Source of the DNA: Thelephora terrestris
Taxonomy: Eukaryota > Basidiomycota > Agaricomycetes > Thelephorales > Thelephoraceae
DNA: 64,000 bases
NCBI GenBank assembly: GCA_015956445.1
Contig: WIUZ02000001.1
Location: forward strand, 682,001 to 746,000
Reading direction: 5' to 3'
Shown piece after piece: positions 35,081 through 46,424 of this stretch. The notes under the pieces were generated by a model. That model saw only the letters and a list, made by a program, of their open reading frames with translations. It searched no databases and had not been told where the DNA came from. Each line of letters begins with the position of its first letter. The stretch's first letter is position 1. The translations under genes and the position numbers were made by a program.

Positions 35081-36357
35081 TGGGGATCGTGAGGACGGCC
35101 TCCGCCTGTCAATGCGCGGCTGAAACCCTTTGGACTCATCTAAGTATCCCACTATCTCACCACGCCGACGCGGAGTCGACGCCGTGATGGCTGCTAAATC
35201 TTCATCATCAGGCAGACTGCGTGGGCAGTTAACGCTCACGTGTTTCGCAAGAGAGGCGCTGGTGAAATCAAACGTCATCACTTTCTTCGGTGGGCTTCGT
35301 TCTCGATGGATAGCCCCCCTCTAGGAGAAGCGCACGCAGCTACTCTTGGGCGCATGCGCAGAGCCCCCGGAGACATGACGGCTATACCAGACCGACCCAT
35401 AAGGTGAAGGTATCCTCGGAAGGGAGGAGCATCAGCGTCAGTGGTTCATAGCAAATGGTTGAGCTGTGCGCTCGCACCTTGATCCCTCAAAGAAAGCGCC
35501 GTTTCGAACACTTGAGGGTATGGTAGCATCAATACTCAATTCCTGCTGCGGGGGACACTGCATCTAGACTCTTCAAATCTGTGCTCTCCGCTATCGCATC
35601 ACCTCTGCCACTTGACGTCGTTGTCACCAATAGGGATGCTGGTGCTGATTAGTATTTTGTGTTTGGGTGAGGGAGAGATGTGTGCAGCACATAGAGATTA
35701 TATTGAAAATTTCGTACTGACGGGTGGATTGGAGCACAGGAAATGGAGTCAGGGTGATTGACACTAGAAAAATGCCGACTTCGCGTCGGCAGAAACCTTG
35801 CTTGCTCAAAATCAAAATTTATGCCCTATTTTTATTTCTCCAGGGGTCATGCATCCCCGACACGTCTGGCCCAATCAAAAATCGCGTCCCATCGCGGGAC
35901 GATATTTTCTTTCCGCGCGGCCGCTGCCGGGTCAAGCACGTCTCGCGTAGAGGATGCAGGCGAAGCGATGCAGGGTTCCTTTGTAGACATAACATGTACA
36001 TGAATCCTATTTTTTACTGCTTCTCTGGTGAGTACAATTGAATACTCAATCCGGTGGCCATTGGGCGTCGAGTGAGCGTGTTCAGGCGCGTTCTTCGAGT
36101 CTCCTGCGGCTGATATATTTTTCAAGTCGGACCGGGAGTTGGCCGTGAGTAAATTATTTTAACATCTCAACGGTAAATATGTTCAGTAATACGGACGCGG
36201 CGCTTATAATTCAGGGGGGTCGAAGAAACCTTGCAAGCAAGGTAATGATGCAAGCGTTCAAAAGTCCATGAGGTAGGCAAATAGTGAAACAGGATATCCG
36301 TACAAAAGTCCGATGGTGGAAAGGGGAACCAAAGGAACCGAATGACAGCAGGTGAAA
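35081..36357. other. 1.3-kb gap between duplicated block and RAD54
   Basis: No gene recognised. The right end (36166-36357) is the RAD54 3' flank, part of which was copied into the two fragments on the left. The AT-rich middle (about 35680-35860) has no coding signal. Confidence 0.5.
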
Positions 36358-39354
36358 TCAATGGCTGACGAACTGGAAAACGAACGAAACCTCCGGTAAT
36401 CCAACTTCTGCCCTCAACAAATCGTCGTGATTGTTCTTCAATTCTCCATTCGTGAAATGGTTCCAAGTGCTAGCATCTCCATACAAGAGCGCGGAGGATT
36501 TGATGGTTTGTTTCCCGTTCTTGCATCGCTTGCATTTGAAAGTGTCGTGAGTTTCGCAAAGTGTGGTCTGATTGAACTGAAAAAGTTGTCGGAGAGCATC
36601 AATAGAGAAGTGGCGCTCGGTGTCTTCCTTCTCGTCAACGACGGCGGAGGACAAGGCTTGTTTGTTGGCTTGACGTTGGAAGATCTTCTCTTCGATAGTC
36701 CCGGTGGAAATGAACCGGTAGACAAAACCTGGGAGAACATGTGAATCTTGGCGGGATGGATAGAACATGACGGTTACTCACACTCTTTCTTTTGCCCATC
36801 ACGCCAGACACGAGCCAGTGCTTGTTGGTCAGCAGCTGGGTTCCAATCTATATAGCTCAAGTTAGTTAAAAGCTACCCCAGTGGCGCCCACAAATACCTG
36901 GGTCAAAGAGGATTAATCGGTTGGCACCAATCAAGTTGATTCCACATCCACCGGCTTTGCTGCTGAGCAAGAAAATGAACTCCTTCCCCTCCGGATTATT
37001 GAATTGGTCTACGAGTTTCTGTCGTTTGTTAATCGTCATTGTGCCATCGAGCCGAAAGAAACCATATCTGTGGGCGATGTTAACGCCACCAACCACGTTA
37101 TTATCGCTACGGTTCTCACTTTTTTGTGCGGCATAATTTCTCGAACAGGTCCAAGGTTTGGGTATAGTTGCTAATCAAAACAATCTTGTCATTTGTCTCG
37201 GTCCGAAGCCGATGCAAAAATCTGCCAGGTTTAACAACATTAGCGTAGATTAAGAGGGAGGTCGAAAGGACGGCAAACCTTTCCAGGACAACAAACTTCC
37301 CACCCCAATCACACCTGACGCTTTGATTCCTTCCACGATCCCTGGCAGACGCTCCAGCGCCACAGAACCCATCGGGTATAAGGTTATCGGATCCCTGCAG
37401 ATCATTTGGCAAGTCTAGCAGTTCTGGGTGATTGCAGAGCTTCTTGAGGATGTTTATGGCTTTCAAAGGTTGAGAGTTGGCGCCGCGCAACAGGGCTTTA
37501 ATATCCGGAGACTGGATGAACAGCCTATACAAGGCGAGTTGGAAGTCGGAAAGACCACAAAACACGACGTGTTCGTATTTCACAGGTACTGCAAGCGTAT
37601 TTGTCAGTGGACCAAAAAAGTGGGGGGAAAGGATCGGGAAACTCACAATACTTTGAAAGCAGGTCGTTCGTTCTTCGGATAATGAACTTTGTCACTAGCC
37701 CGCCGAGCTCCTTTAACTTCTTCTCGCATTGCTCCTTAACCTTGTCCGTCGCATCCGCATCACGGCCCCGAATAATGGCATTCTCGAAATTCTTCCTGAA
37801 ATCGCCTTTGGAACCAAGGAAGTTGGGATTCGCAAAGTTGAGCAAGGAGAAGTATTCCGAAAGGTCGTTCTGGATGGGTGTTCCGGAAAGAATGACTCGA
37901 CGTTGGACGTTGAGGCTGTTGAGCGCCTGGAATGTCAGAGACTCTGTAGACATTCCAAAAAATCAGTACAAATGTGCGACTAACGGGTAGACTGCCTACC
38001 GGAGTTCTTCAGCCTGTGTCCTTCGTCACAAAGTAGTAGTCCAATTTTGCAGTTGTTTAGATGGACAGTTAAAGTGCGAAGTGTCTCGTAAGACACAATC
38101 ATCACTATCCAACAGAGTCAGTTCTAACCACGGATGGGCAAAATGGGGCGCTCGTACCTGGTTGGGAAACATTTCTCCCACTGGAAGCTACCCATCGAGC
38201 GACTCTCTCCAACATCTCAGCTTTTCCGCCCTTCCCATCAATTGCAAGAGCGGAAATTGCATCAGGGCCAAGCCATTTCACTAGCACGCGATGAGAAATG
38301 GACGTCTGGAGACGTAGACGCCCAGCTCGCACCCACCGAGTTCATTAGCCCAGTTCTTGACCAAACTCGAGGGACATGCGATGATGCACTTCTCGATCGT
38401 AGGCTTGCGGGCATGCGGCGATTGTTTGAGGAGGGTCCACATGAGGGCAATGCATTGGAGAGTCTGAATTCGCCGAATTCAGCGAGGTTCGTATTCTGGC
38501 AAAAGCGCCTGCTGACCTTGCCCAGGCCCATGGCATCCGCCATGATACACCCGTACTGGTTCTCGACCATCATCCCGGTGGTGCACTTGTATAAGAACTA
38601 TCGGCATACAGCCACTTAGCATCGCATATAGGACCACGTAATGTGAATAACCTACCTGGACGCCTTCCACTTGGTGCGGTCGAAGGATCTTCGTCAACCG
38701 AGGGTCAATCACGACCGGAACCTTGTCGGTTATCTTCTTATCCTTACCCTCTCCAAGGAGCTCCTTCAGGCTCTTGTGGGGATTGAACTTACCCGTAGCC
38801 TTCTCCTTCGCCTCTTTTTCTGCCTTCTCCCTAGCTTCCTCTTTCTCCCTCTCCCGCCTCTCCTCGTCCGTCTCCCGGTCATTCACAGTAGGGTCATACA
38901 GCACAATCGCATGATCTTCCATCGGGTCGTGCAGAGGTCTCGGAATGATATTCGCCTGAGGTCTGATCCCAAGCGAAACACCGCTAGGTGTATGATGCAC
39001 CTCTTCCCCGTTCTTCCCCCTCATCGCTGGAATGGAGAACCCCTTCTTCTCTCCAAACGGCTTAGGTTTGAATACAGGAAACTTCTGCACGTTCTTCAGT
39101 AGATCCTCTGCGTCGGTGTAGTCCTTATCTTTGTCGCCTTTCTTCTTTTTCTTCTTCCGCCCGTTCTCGTCTTCGGAATCGTCATCGTCCCCGCCGGCGT
39201 CCTTGTAGGAGACACGTTTGCGCTTGCGTTGTGGTTGAACCCGGTCTGTGACTGTGGATGAAGCGGGGGGTTTGAAAGGCTTGAGGATGCGGTGGCTTTC
39301 TTGGGCCCTGTCGACGGCCTTCCCATCATTGGTGCGTGGTACCCGTCGTAACAT
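36358..39354 (-). CDS. RAD54: RAD54 homologous-recombination helicase/translocase
   Basis: SNF2-family dsDNA translocase that partners RAD51. N-terminus [22 protein letters not shown], then an acidic/basic low-complexity stretch and [26 protein letters not shown]. Motifs: Walker [21 protein letters not shown] (Ala where many have Glu), [20 protein letters not shown], Walker [134 protein letters not shown]. It ends [20 protein letters not shown]...FQFVSH, the RAD54-specific C-terminus. About ten exons, all in phase, so intact. Two copies of its 3' end lie in the duplicated block to the left. Confidence 0.95.
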
Positions 39355-39711
39355 TTCAGGGGAATAATCTGGTGGAGGTGGGTGGAGGTGGTCGTGGTAT
39401 GGGGGAAGGAGGGAAGGTACACGAGCTGACTCACGTTCGGCGCCGGTTACGGGGTAACACGCGAAAGTCCCACGCGATCCTTAATGAGTTCTCACGTGAC
39501 CGCGTTTGCACAAGAGAAAGGGGTGTACCGTAAAGGCAAGATGAATGATCAAGATGAGGTATTGTACAAGACGTGCCAACGCAATAGCGCGAGATTAACC
39601 ACGACTATCTCAAGGACGCAAGAGTAATAGTAAGCAAGGAAAAAACAGAAAGATCATCCGTGGCGCCTCGTGCCAACACATAAAATGGATGAAGAGAACG
39701 GAGAACGTGGT
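39355..39711. promoter_or_regulatory. RAD54 upstream region
   Basis: 357 bp between the RAD54 start and the stop of the chromodomain gene, both (-). It should contain the RAD54 promoter. It includes CACGTGAC (about 39493-39500), an E-box-like palindrome, and CACGCGAAAG (about 39459), close to the fungal MCB/SCB G1-S boxes; both are weak single-site matches. Confidence 0.4.
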
Positions 39712-42295
39712 TTACAACCATCGGGAGTTATCAACCATGTCAACGGCATCACTGTACCTAGACACGTCCTCGATATCGGTGGCAGAGACGATGACCTCCC
39801 GCCTCAACCCCGTCAGGATATCGGGTATGCCCATGGTCTTGCACGCCTCAATGTTGCTGGAGGCGACAAGAATGAGGAGATTGAACCCCGCTCCGATAAC
39901 AAACTATTCAATGATGATCAAACCCATATACGCAACATGAAAACAGGACTCACGGTATGCTTATTTTCAAGCCTATCCCTGAACTTTTCCCAATTTTTTT
40001 CGTGCTCTTCGTCTTCACCAGGCATGAGTTCCACCCTAGCGCACGGTCCACCCGTCTTCAGCGTCCCTAAGAGTAAGCTGCCAGCCTCAAAGTTGTAGAA
40101 TTTCCCTGGTGCGGAGGATGGGGTCTTCGAGAATATCTCCTTGAGTTCGAGACTCGCGACGGGGCCCGAGCCACTGCCAGCCTTGATATCTTGGAGAACG
40201 ACAGAAGCATCAACTGAGTTGTCCAGTCTGAGGGCGTACGCATTACGGTCGAGATTCCTACTGCGAGGTGCAGAAGAAAGCGTTGAAAGAAGACATGGAA
40301 ACGAAGCGGTAAGCCAAGACGATTTGGATGGAAGCGTTTTTGGTGAAAACTTACGACGACCCAGCGCCTCTGCCAAACGGTGAGCCATCAGAAGTTCCAA
40401 AGAATGAGGCGAGACGCTCGTACATTGATAACGGTCCGAAGATGCTTGGCCTTGCGAACAAGTTGGGCTTGGTGGTCGGCCTCTCTTCGTTTACGGGACT
40501 GTAGAAGTCATGGTCATCGAATCTTCAAATTTCGATTCTAATTGTGTGTATGCTCACACTTTATCGACACTCTCAACCATGATCTCCGTGACAGTCGTCT
40601 GCACAACTTCGGTCTCAACATCCATAGGCTCGTCGTTAAAGTCCGGGAGATTGTCAGCTTCGTTCTCCTTCAACCCAGCTATATCCATCAATTCCTTCCT
40701 TGTGATTTCTCCGCCTTGAGAAGGAGCTCGATCCTCGCCACCCTCCTCCATCTCCTCGTCGATGTCGGTGGCAGGGGGCAAAAGATGTTCGTCATTGACT
40801 AAGGTATCGTCCTGCGAGCTGGCGAGTCCACGGGAGGAGCGGCCAGGGCCAGGTTTCCTCCTTTTTGTCGATTGCGGATTGCTAGATGAGGGTTCGGAAG
40901 AGGACTTTCGACCACCTCCCGCGAATTTCGCTTTGGCGGAAATTGCACGCTCCATCTGATCAACCCTCTCTGCTGGCGCGTCAGGAAGTTCGTCGATGTC
41001 CATTGGTCGCACTCGAGGATTCGCTGCCCGGCGTCGGTGTTGAGGCGTCTTTGGTACTTGCACAGGTGGAGGAGGAGTGGCAGAAGTAGCCTTGATGCTG
41101 TGATCAGGGATGTCGCTTGGACTGAGAGCCTCCCGCGAGAGCGAGGTGAATTGGCCCGTCTGAAGTTCACGCCTGATGGGACTTCCCGCAATAACTGGCG
41201 TGGACCCGCCCTTTGGCGTATTGGTCACGTCGTTCTCGGTGGGCTGAGTCTCCGGATCTTGATGAGGCGGATCGTCGGTGGAGGGGTTTTCTAGCCCTGT
41301 GAACCTTTTCTTCAGTTGCCGCTTTCTCTTGCCAGGGGGTCCAATTTTAATCGGTTGGAGTGGCTTTAGAGGTTCCTCATCATCCTCCGCCGGCGAAGTT
41401 TCGTCAATCTCTTCGTTGGCCTTTCGTTTCTTGCGCGAACCTGTAGAAGGAGGCTTCCGCTGAGGGGATTTAGATTTCGACGCTGAAGTCTTTCCGCGGG
41501 TGGACTTCCTGTTCAAGGAAAGAACCGTCTGCCTCGGAGCACGGCCGCGTTTAGGGGGTGGCGGCGGGGATGAGGAATGCTCGGATTCCTGCTTCTCCTG
41601 ATCAAGAATAACCTCTACTTCAGACTCCTCACCCTGTGGCGAGGACTCGCGTTGAGGTTTGTGTCTAGCGCTGGATCTTCTCGCTACGAGTAAATGGTGA
41701 GCACAGGAAGAATGTGAGGTAGGTTGATCTTACGCTCAGAAACACGACGAACGATGTCTCCGCGCTCCCAATCACTAGGGGTCTGGTGGTGCCGCCCTTT
41801 CAGGTCAGCGTTCTCCCAAAAATCATCCATGAACTGTTCGGAGTCCTTGAAGGAACGGGAAGGTTCCCACCTGCAGATAAGCCGGGTCAACGCCGCGTAA
41901 GAAAGGAATGAACGAAAGACTAACGTGTCTTCGTTAGGGTTATCATACCCTTTCCACTGGTTCCGGAAGTTGAGAAAGGAACACCATCGGAGGGTATTCA
42001 GAGTGACGAACCTTAGTGAGAAAGGTCTGCGGACGGAGAAACATCAGGCTGCGGTAAACATGGAAGCCGGTGCAGGGCCGCGCTTACCCAGTGAACCCCA
42101 TCCTTTCGAACGACATTCACCTTCGCCTTGAGGATTTTCTCTAAAGACGCGTTGAGCGTTTGGACGCGTTCGAGCAGCGGCGACATCGAATAACATACCA
42201 ACGACATATTCATTCGCGGAGAGAGATTCGTCTTCAGATTCTTCCTTCTTCTTCGCTTTCTTGTTGGATTTAGATTTGGCCCTTGATTTGGCCAT
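39712..42295 (-). CDS. Chromodomain protein with long linker and C-terminal globular domain
   Basis: Probable histone-methyl reader. Start MAKSRAKSKSNKKAKKK; chromodomain assembled from four small exons as NEYVVEKILKAKVNVV, then KWKGYDNPNEDTWEPSRSFKDSEQFMDDFW. After an in-phase exon come about 400 residues of Ser/Pro/Lys-rich linker. One coding frame appears to stop at 40554, but a canonical 59-bp intron (GTGAGC...CTACAG, about 40558-40500) joins it in phase to VPVNEERPTTKPNLFARPSIFGPLSMYERLASFFG. The C-terminal domain continues LRLDNSVDASVVLQDIKAG, FYNFEAGSLLLGTLKTGGP, then (GTGAGT intron) FVIGAGFNLLILVASSNIEACKTMGIPDILTG, ending VDNSRWL. The C-domain is unrecognised; the end recalls the PIN-like end of Chp1-type proteins only in general layout. 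Confidence 0.75.
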
Positions 42296-42460
42296 GACGG
42301 AGGATGCTGCGGGGTATGCTGTTCGGGAGCAAGTGAGACTTGATGGGAAAGAAAGAGGGAACAGCAACGGGCGTCACACAGCAAACTGTAACGGACACCG
42401 TTCATTGACCTTCGTTCTATATAGTGGTCAATGTAATCCGCTCGCTACACTTATCTCTCC
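42296..42460. promoter_or_regulatory. 165-bp divergent promoter region
   Basis: Separates the start codons of the chromodomain gene (-) and the BRI3-like gene (+). It contains a TATATAG element (about 42418-42424) 37 bp before the BRI3-like ATG, a plausible TATA or 5'-UTR feature. Confidence 0.45.
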
Positions 42461-42963
42461 ATGATCATCAAGAGCGAGCCTGCTCTCGACCAGGATATAC
42501 ATGACATCCAACCGCCCCCAGAATACTCAGAAACTCTCCCCAGGCCCGGACCAGAACCCACACCTCCCCAGCGGCCTACCCCAGCAGCACGACCCCAGTA
42601 CCCTCCTCAGCCATCTCCACGCACCCGAGATAACCTCACTCCCCAGCAACGTGAAGTCCGTATTGGACAAGAATACAGGGACAGGTGTAAGTAATCCTTC
42701 TTACTATGCTCACTCAATTCTCAACGCCGGTATCCAGTGTTAGCCCAATGCGCGAACGGTGAACACGACGCAACCACTACGTTTGGTATATGCGGTATCA
42801 TCTGCGCCGTCTTGTTGTTTCCCATAGGTCTGCTCTGTCTGTGGTGAGTTTGCATCCCTGAAAAACCTCGCGTGTTCGTTTCGTCATAGTAGACTCAACA
42901 CGCCTTCTCGCAAACAGCGTCGATAATGAAACGAAATGCTCTCGCTGCGGTGCTCGGTTATAG
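42461..42963 (+). CDS. Small BRI3-like membrane protein
   Basis: Three exons. Exon 1 encodes a Pro-rich cytoplasmic head (QPPPEYSETLPRPGPEP, PPXY-like PPEY). Exon 2 encodes CANGEHDATTTFGICGIICAVLLFPIGLLCLC and exon 3 VDNETKCSRCGARL. This is the plan of brain protein I3 and related small proteins: Pro/Tyr head, CxxGxH segment, hydrophobic hairpin with CGIICA and FPIGLLCL, and a terminal CxxCG zinc-ribbon-like motif. BRI3 proteins are lysosomal/endosomal; a vacuolar or endosomal location is inferred. About 130 residues. Confidence 0.7.
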
Positions 42964-43117
42964 CTATATCTATATCTCTCTGGTTTGGGTCTAGTACATG
43001 GCTGCGGGCCTTTGTTTTATATTATGGTTCATGTTAGTATAGATTTTTCCGAATGCGACTGGCAACGTCAAGACACTTTCGTCGTTAAAGTGATCATCAC
43101 CCCTTAGCATCAGAGGC
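42964..43117. other. 3' flank of BRI3-like gene
   Basis: 154 bp up to the TIR element; no further feature seen. Confidence 0.4.
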
Positions 43118-44144
43118 TACTATCGATCACGTAGAGCCCGGACACCCCAAAAGGGGTGTTCGTAGATTAATTATGGGGGGCCACACACTCCACCTTGACC
43201 CTTGAAAATTTCAAAACCCAATGAAAATACCTTAAGCTACCTATGGTAAAATCCACGGCTCAGTGGAAGAAAGGGGTCTGGAGTTATTCACCTCTCAAGT
43301 CAAAACGAGAGTTCGGACACTCATGTGACGGATTCTGGCTGGGAGGTAACGCACGGTCACACGGATCAGTGAATGCCGCGTTCAAACTCAGCAGCTGCCA
43401 GTCAGGAAAATAAACCGGATTTTCGTACGAGAGGGCGACCGGACGCCCTCCTTTGTTCGATTCCCATCAATTCCTAGATCGGATGTATTAGCTGTGGGTG
43501 GGGTGCAAGCGCATTAAGATGTGTGGGTACAACTAACGAATCACGCTATGAACCTGTAGTTAATTAGGGAGAGAACTACCACAAAAGTATCACCTGTAGG
43601 TCAACCGTGAGGGGGGTATGAGTAGGAGGACGGGGTTGCAGCCAAACAGGATTGATGGCTGGACTGTCAGACCTGTCAGGCGTCCGGTCGTGTGTGGACT
43701 TTCCGATCGGACGAGAAAACTAAACCCTCGCCAGCGGAGCTTGAATAATCCTTCCCAAAGAGGGTGTCCGGACAGCCTTTTGTCACGCCCAAACCGTCTC
43801 CTCCTTTGCCACCTTGGATATGCCCCCTAACCAGATAGAACTCTCCGGAAATTTGGATTTCTGGCGGACAGCTTGCAACACTAATTGTTTCCCAAGTTTC
43901 AAGTGCTCCGTAAGGGTGTAGAATTAATCCGGTCAGATTCTGTATCAAAACTTGTGGATTTTGAGACATATTAATCCCACGAGCCCCAAGCACATAAAAT
44001 AAAATAAATCTGACTTGATACATCTCAAGCCTACGTATACTACTACACTAGTGAATATTTTCAGCAAGGCAGGATAGGTTTTGCATGAGATATGACCGGG
44101 TGTCCGAACTCTCGACGCGTCCGAACACTACGTGATCGATAGTA
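43118..44144. mobile_element. 1.02-kb terminal-inverted-repeat DNA element with TA flanks
   Basis: Ends are inverted repeats: left 43120-43143 and right 44119-44142 match at 21 of 24 positions, sharing the perfect outer core CTATCGATCACGTAG. Both ends are flanked by TA (43118-43119 and 44143-44144), as for Tc1/mariner-type target duplications. Internally there is a small hairpin (ACACCCC-AAAA-GGGGTGT at 43142-43159) and further CGGACAC-type motifs in both orientations (about 43315, 43768, 44098). No transposase-like frame was seen, so it looks non-autonomous (large MITE). It sits between the BRI3-like gene and GPI14, ending 6 bp before the GPI14 ATG. Confidence 0.8.
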
Positions 44145-44148
44145 TGCG

Positions 44149-45680
44149 ATGGCCACCACCATCCCCCCTTTCAAGACCTTCCTCATAGCAGCGGCCCTGC
44201 TGCGCGTCGGGCTTGTCCTGTACAGCGAATGGCATGATGCGAGATCTGTCGTAAAGTACACTGACATCGACTATCGAGTCTTTTCGGACGCGGCGCGCTT
44301 TACGCTCAACCCCAACCCCTCTATTGGAAACGTCGCTCAAGGTCCTCTCGCAAGATATTTTGGCCTGGGAGAGTGAGTTGCGCTTGCCCATAACGCCCTA
44401 CTGTCACCGGAGTTAAACGCATTTGCAGTCCATATCACAGGGCGACCTATCGGTACACTCCCCTCCTTGCTGTACTGTTGACTCCCAACGAGTTTCTTCA
44501 CCCATCATTTGGGAAATATCTTTTTGCTGCCTGCGACATCTTGGCTAGCATCATAATCTACAAGCTCCTCTCAAAGCTGATCCTCCCCTGGGCTAGTGCC
44601 AGAAGGCGTCCAGATACAAAGGCCTCCGAGGCAACTGAAGGCTCTACTTCTCGATCAACACAATGGGCCGACAAGGCAACCCTGTTGACTGCTATTCACC
44701 TTTTCAATCCGATGGTCTTTGCCATCTCTACCAGGGGTTCCTCAGAGTCTGTGCTCTCCCTCTTTGTATTATGTGTCCTCTACTTTTCTCTAACAGACCA
44801 CTGGGATCTCGCCGCAATCTTCCTTGGCCTGAGCACCCATTGGAAGATCTACCCATTCATATATGGATTTGCCTGTCTCAATGTTATATGCTCGGTCACT
44901 CCACGAAATAGTTGGTCATTGTTAGAAAGTCTAGGACGGATGATCAACCCACGAACTGTCCGATTCGCTGTCTTGAGCGCTGGAACATTCGTCCTTCTTG
45001 GGTTTGCCATGTATTCGATGTAGGCTATCATTTCGGTACCCCACAGGTTCGTGGCTGACCGGAAGCATAGATGGGGGTATCCCTTTGTCTACGAGTCATA
45101 TCTTTACCACCTTCAGCGAAGAGACCACAGGCACAACTTCTCGCCATACTTCTACCTCACGTACCTTACGTACCCTTCCACAGATGGGTCAAATGAGCTC
45201 CCTCCCCCCACAACCCTCGAAGCAATCGTTCGGTCTCCGTTGGTCAGCTTCGTACCCCAAATGGGGTTGTCCCTTCTCGCCGGATTCTTATTCGCGAGGA
45301 GGAAACAGGATCTTCCCTTCACGTGGTTTGTGCAGACTTTTGTGTTTGTCCTCTTCAATAAGGTTTGCACATCGCAGGTCAGCATATTAAAAGTTGAACC
45401 CACCTTTTGCGGAAGCTCAATCTTTGCACAGTATTTCTTGTGGTACCTCCTCTTCCTCCCCCTACTTATTCCCTGCCTCTCCCTCTCTGTAAGGAAAACG
45501 GTGGCTGTGGTCGGGGTGTGGACGGGTACACAAGCGCTTTGGCTGAGTGAGGCTTACAAACTGGAGTTTCTGGGAGAGGACGTATTCTACGGGTTGTGGG
45601 TGAGGGGGTTGATATACGTACTTGGGAACGCATGGGTTCTGGTCCAGATACTAGCTAGTTACGACCGGCCGCAGCCGTAG
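44149..45680 (+). CDS. GPI14: GPI mannosyltransferase 1 (PIG-M)
   Basis: ER enzyme adding the first mannose to GPI-anchor precursors from dolichol-P-mannose. The start MATTIPPFKTFLIAAALLRVGLVLYSEWHDARSVVKY leads to TDIDYRVFSDAARF, the luminal DxD-type motif of PIG-M. Exon 2 begins SPYHRATYRYTPLLAVLLTPN. Then FNPMVFAISTRGSSESVLSL, LGLSTHWKIYPFIYGF, FVYESYLYHLQRRDHRHNFSPYFYLTYL, LFNKVCTSQ|YFLWYLLFLPL and a C-terminal GLWVRGLIYVLGNAWVLVQ. Four exons in phase; many TM helices. Intact. An out-of-frame ATG 5 nt upstream, formed at the mobile-element border, opens a 14-codon overlapping uORF. Confidence 0.93.
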
Positions 45681-45793
45681 AACGCGCTCAGGTTTCACGA
45701 GCGCCCATGGCTGATCGTGGTCATAACTCGGAGGCTGTGGCGTCGTGATCGAGCTTCGAGCAAGATAACCTGCAAACACCAAGGACCACGAAC
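45681..45793. other. Short spacer
   Basis: 113 bp between GPI14 and the glia maturation factor gene on the same strand; must hold the promoter of the latter. It contains CAAGATAA and no clear TATA box. Confidence 0.35.
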
Positions 45794-46424
45794 GATGGTA
45801 CATCTCACGCTCCTTGATAACGTTCGTGGTTGTGACGTCTAACGTAGTCCCACACGGTCGATATTCCACAATCCGTCAAAGATTCCCTTCGGAAATTCAG
45901 ATTTACCCGCCGGGATGCTGGGAGCGCAGCCTTGGTGATCAAGGTCAACAAGGCGAAGCTGATCATGGAGGAGGTCGAGTTGTTTGACAACATCACTATC
46001 GGAGACTTGGCTGACGGTGCGTTCGTCCCGGCCAGTTCTAATATCCTCATGCTGACCCTACAAATATTGCAGAGCTGCCGGAAAACTCTCCGAGGTTCAT
46101 CGTCCTATCATACGAATACCACCACAAGGATGGAAGAAAGTCCTTCCCGCTCGTTCTGGTCAATTGGTCTCCCACTACAAGCGAGATCGGGATGTTGACT
46201 CTCCACGCAAGCGCGTTTCTAGATTTCCAGGCCACGGTGAGACGACGCCCTCTAACCTAATTAGCCTTTTGCTGATCGCGTCCTCGGTCCTGCTACCTGG
46301 TCCCATCGACGGTCTGGAACCCCTGGTCTCTCTCCGCAAGGCCGATGTGAGCAAGGTGATCGATGTGAGGAGTCCAGAGGAATTTACCAAAGCTGCTGTC
46401 GATGCGAAACTTTCCGCCTTCTAG
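45794..46424 (+). CDS. Glia maturation factor homologue (ADF-H domain)
   Basis: Actin-regulating ADF-homology protein that acts on Arp2/3 branches. The first coding exon is only ATG (45794-45796). A 51-bp intron (GTACAT...CGTAG) joins it to SHTVDIPQSVKDSLRKF at 45848. Then RFTRRDAGSAALVIKVNKAKLIMEEVELFDNITIGDLAD, intron, ELPENSPRFIVLSYEYHHKDGRKSFPLVLVNWSPTTSEIGMLTLHASAFLDFQAT, intron, and ADVSKVIDVRSPEEFTKAAVDAKLSAF. Every block matches GMF rather than cofilin. About 140 residues, the usual length. No other in-frame Met is available, because a TAG precedes the SHTV exon. Confidence 0.9.

Noticed and set aside
40554-41516. Gene ending at the TGA/TAA after VESVDKV
   Set aside because: A canonical 59-bp intron restores an open frame into a conserved-looking domain.
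43454-43465. tRNA B-box-like TTGTTCGATTCCC inside the TIR element
   Set aside because: No A box or acceptor-stem pairing at the right distance; chance match.
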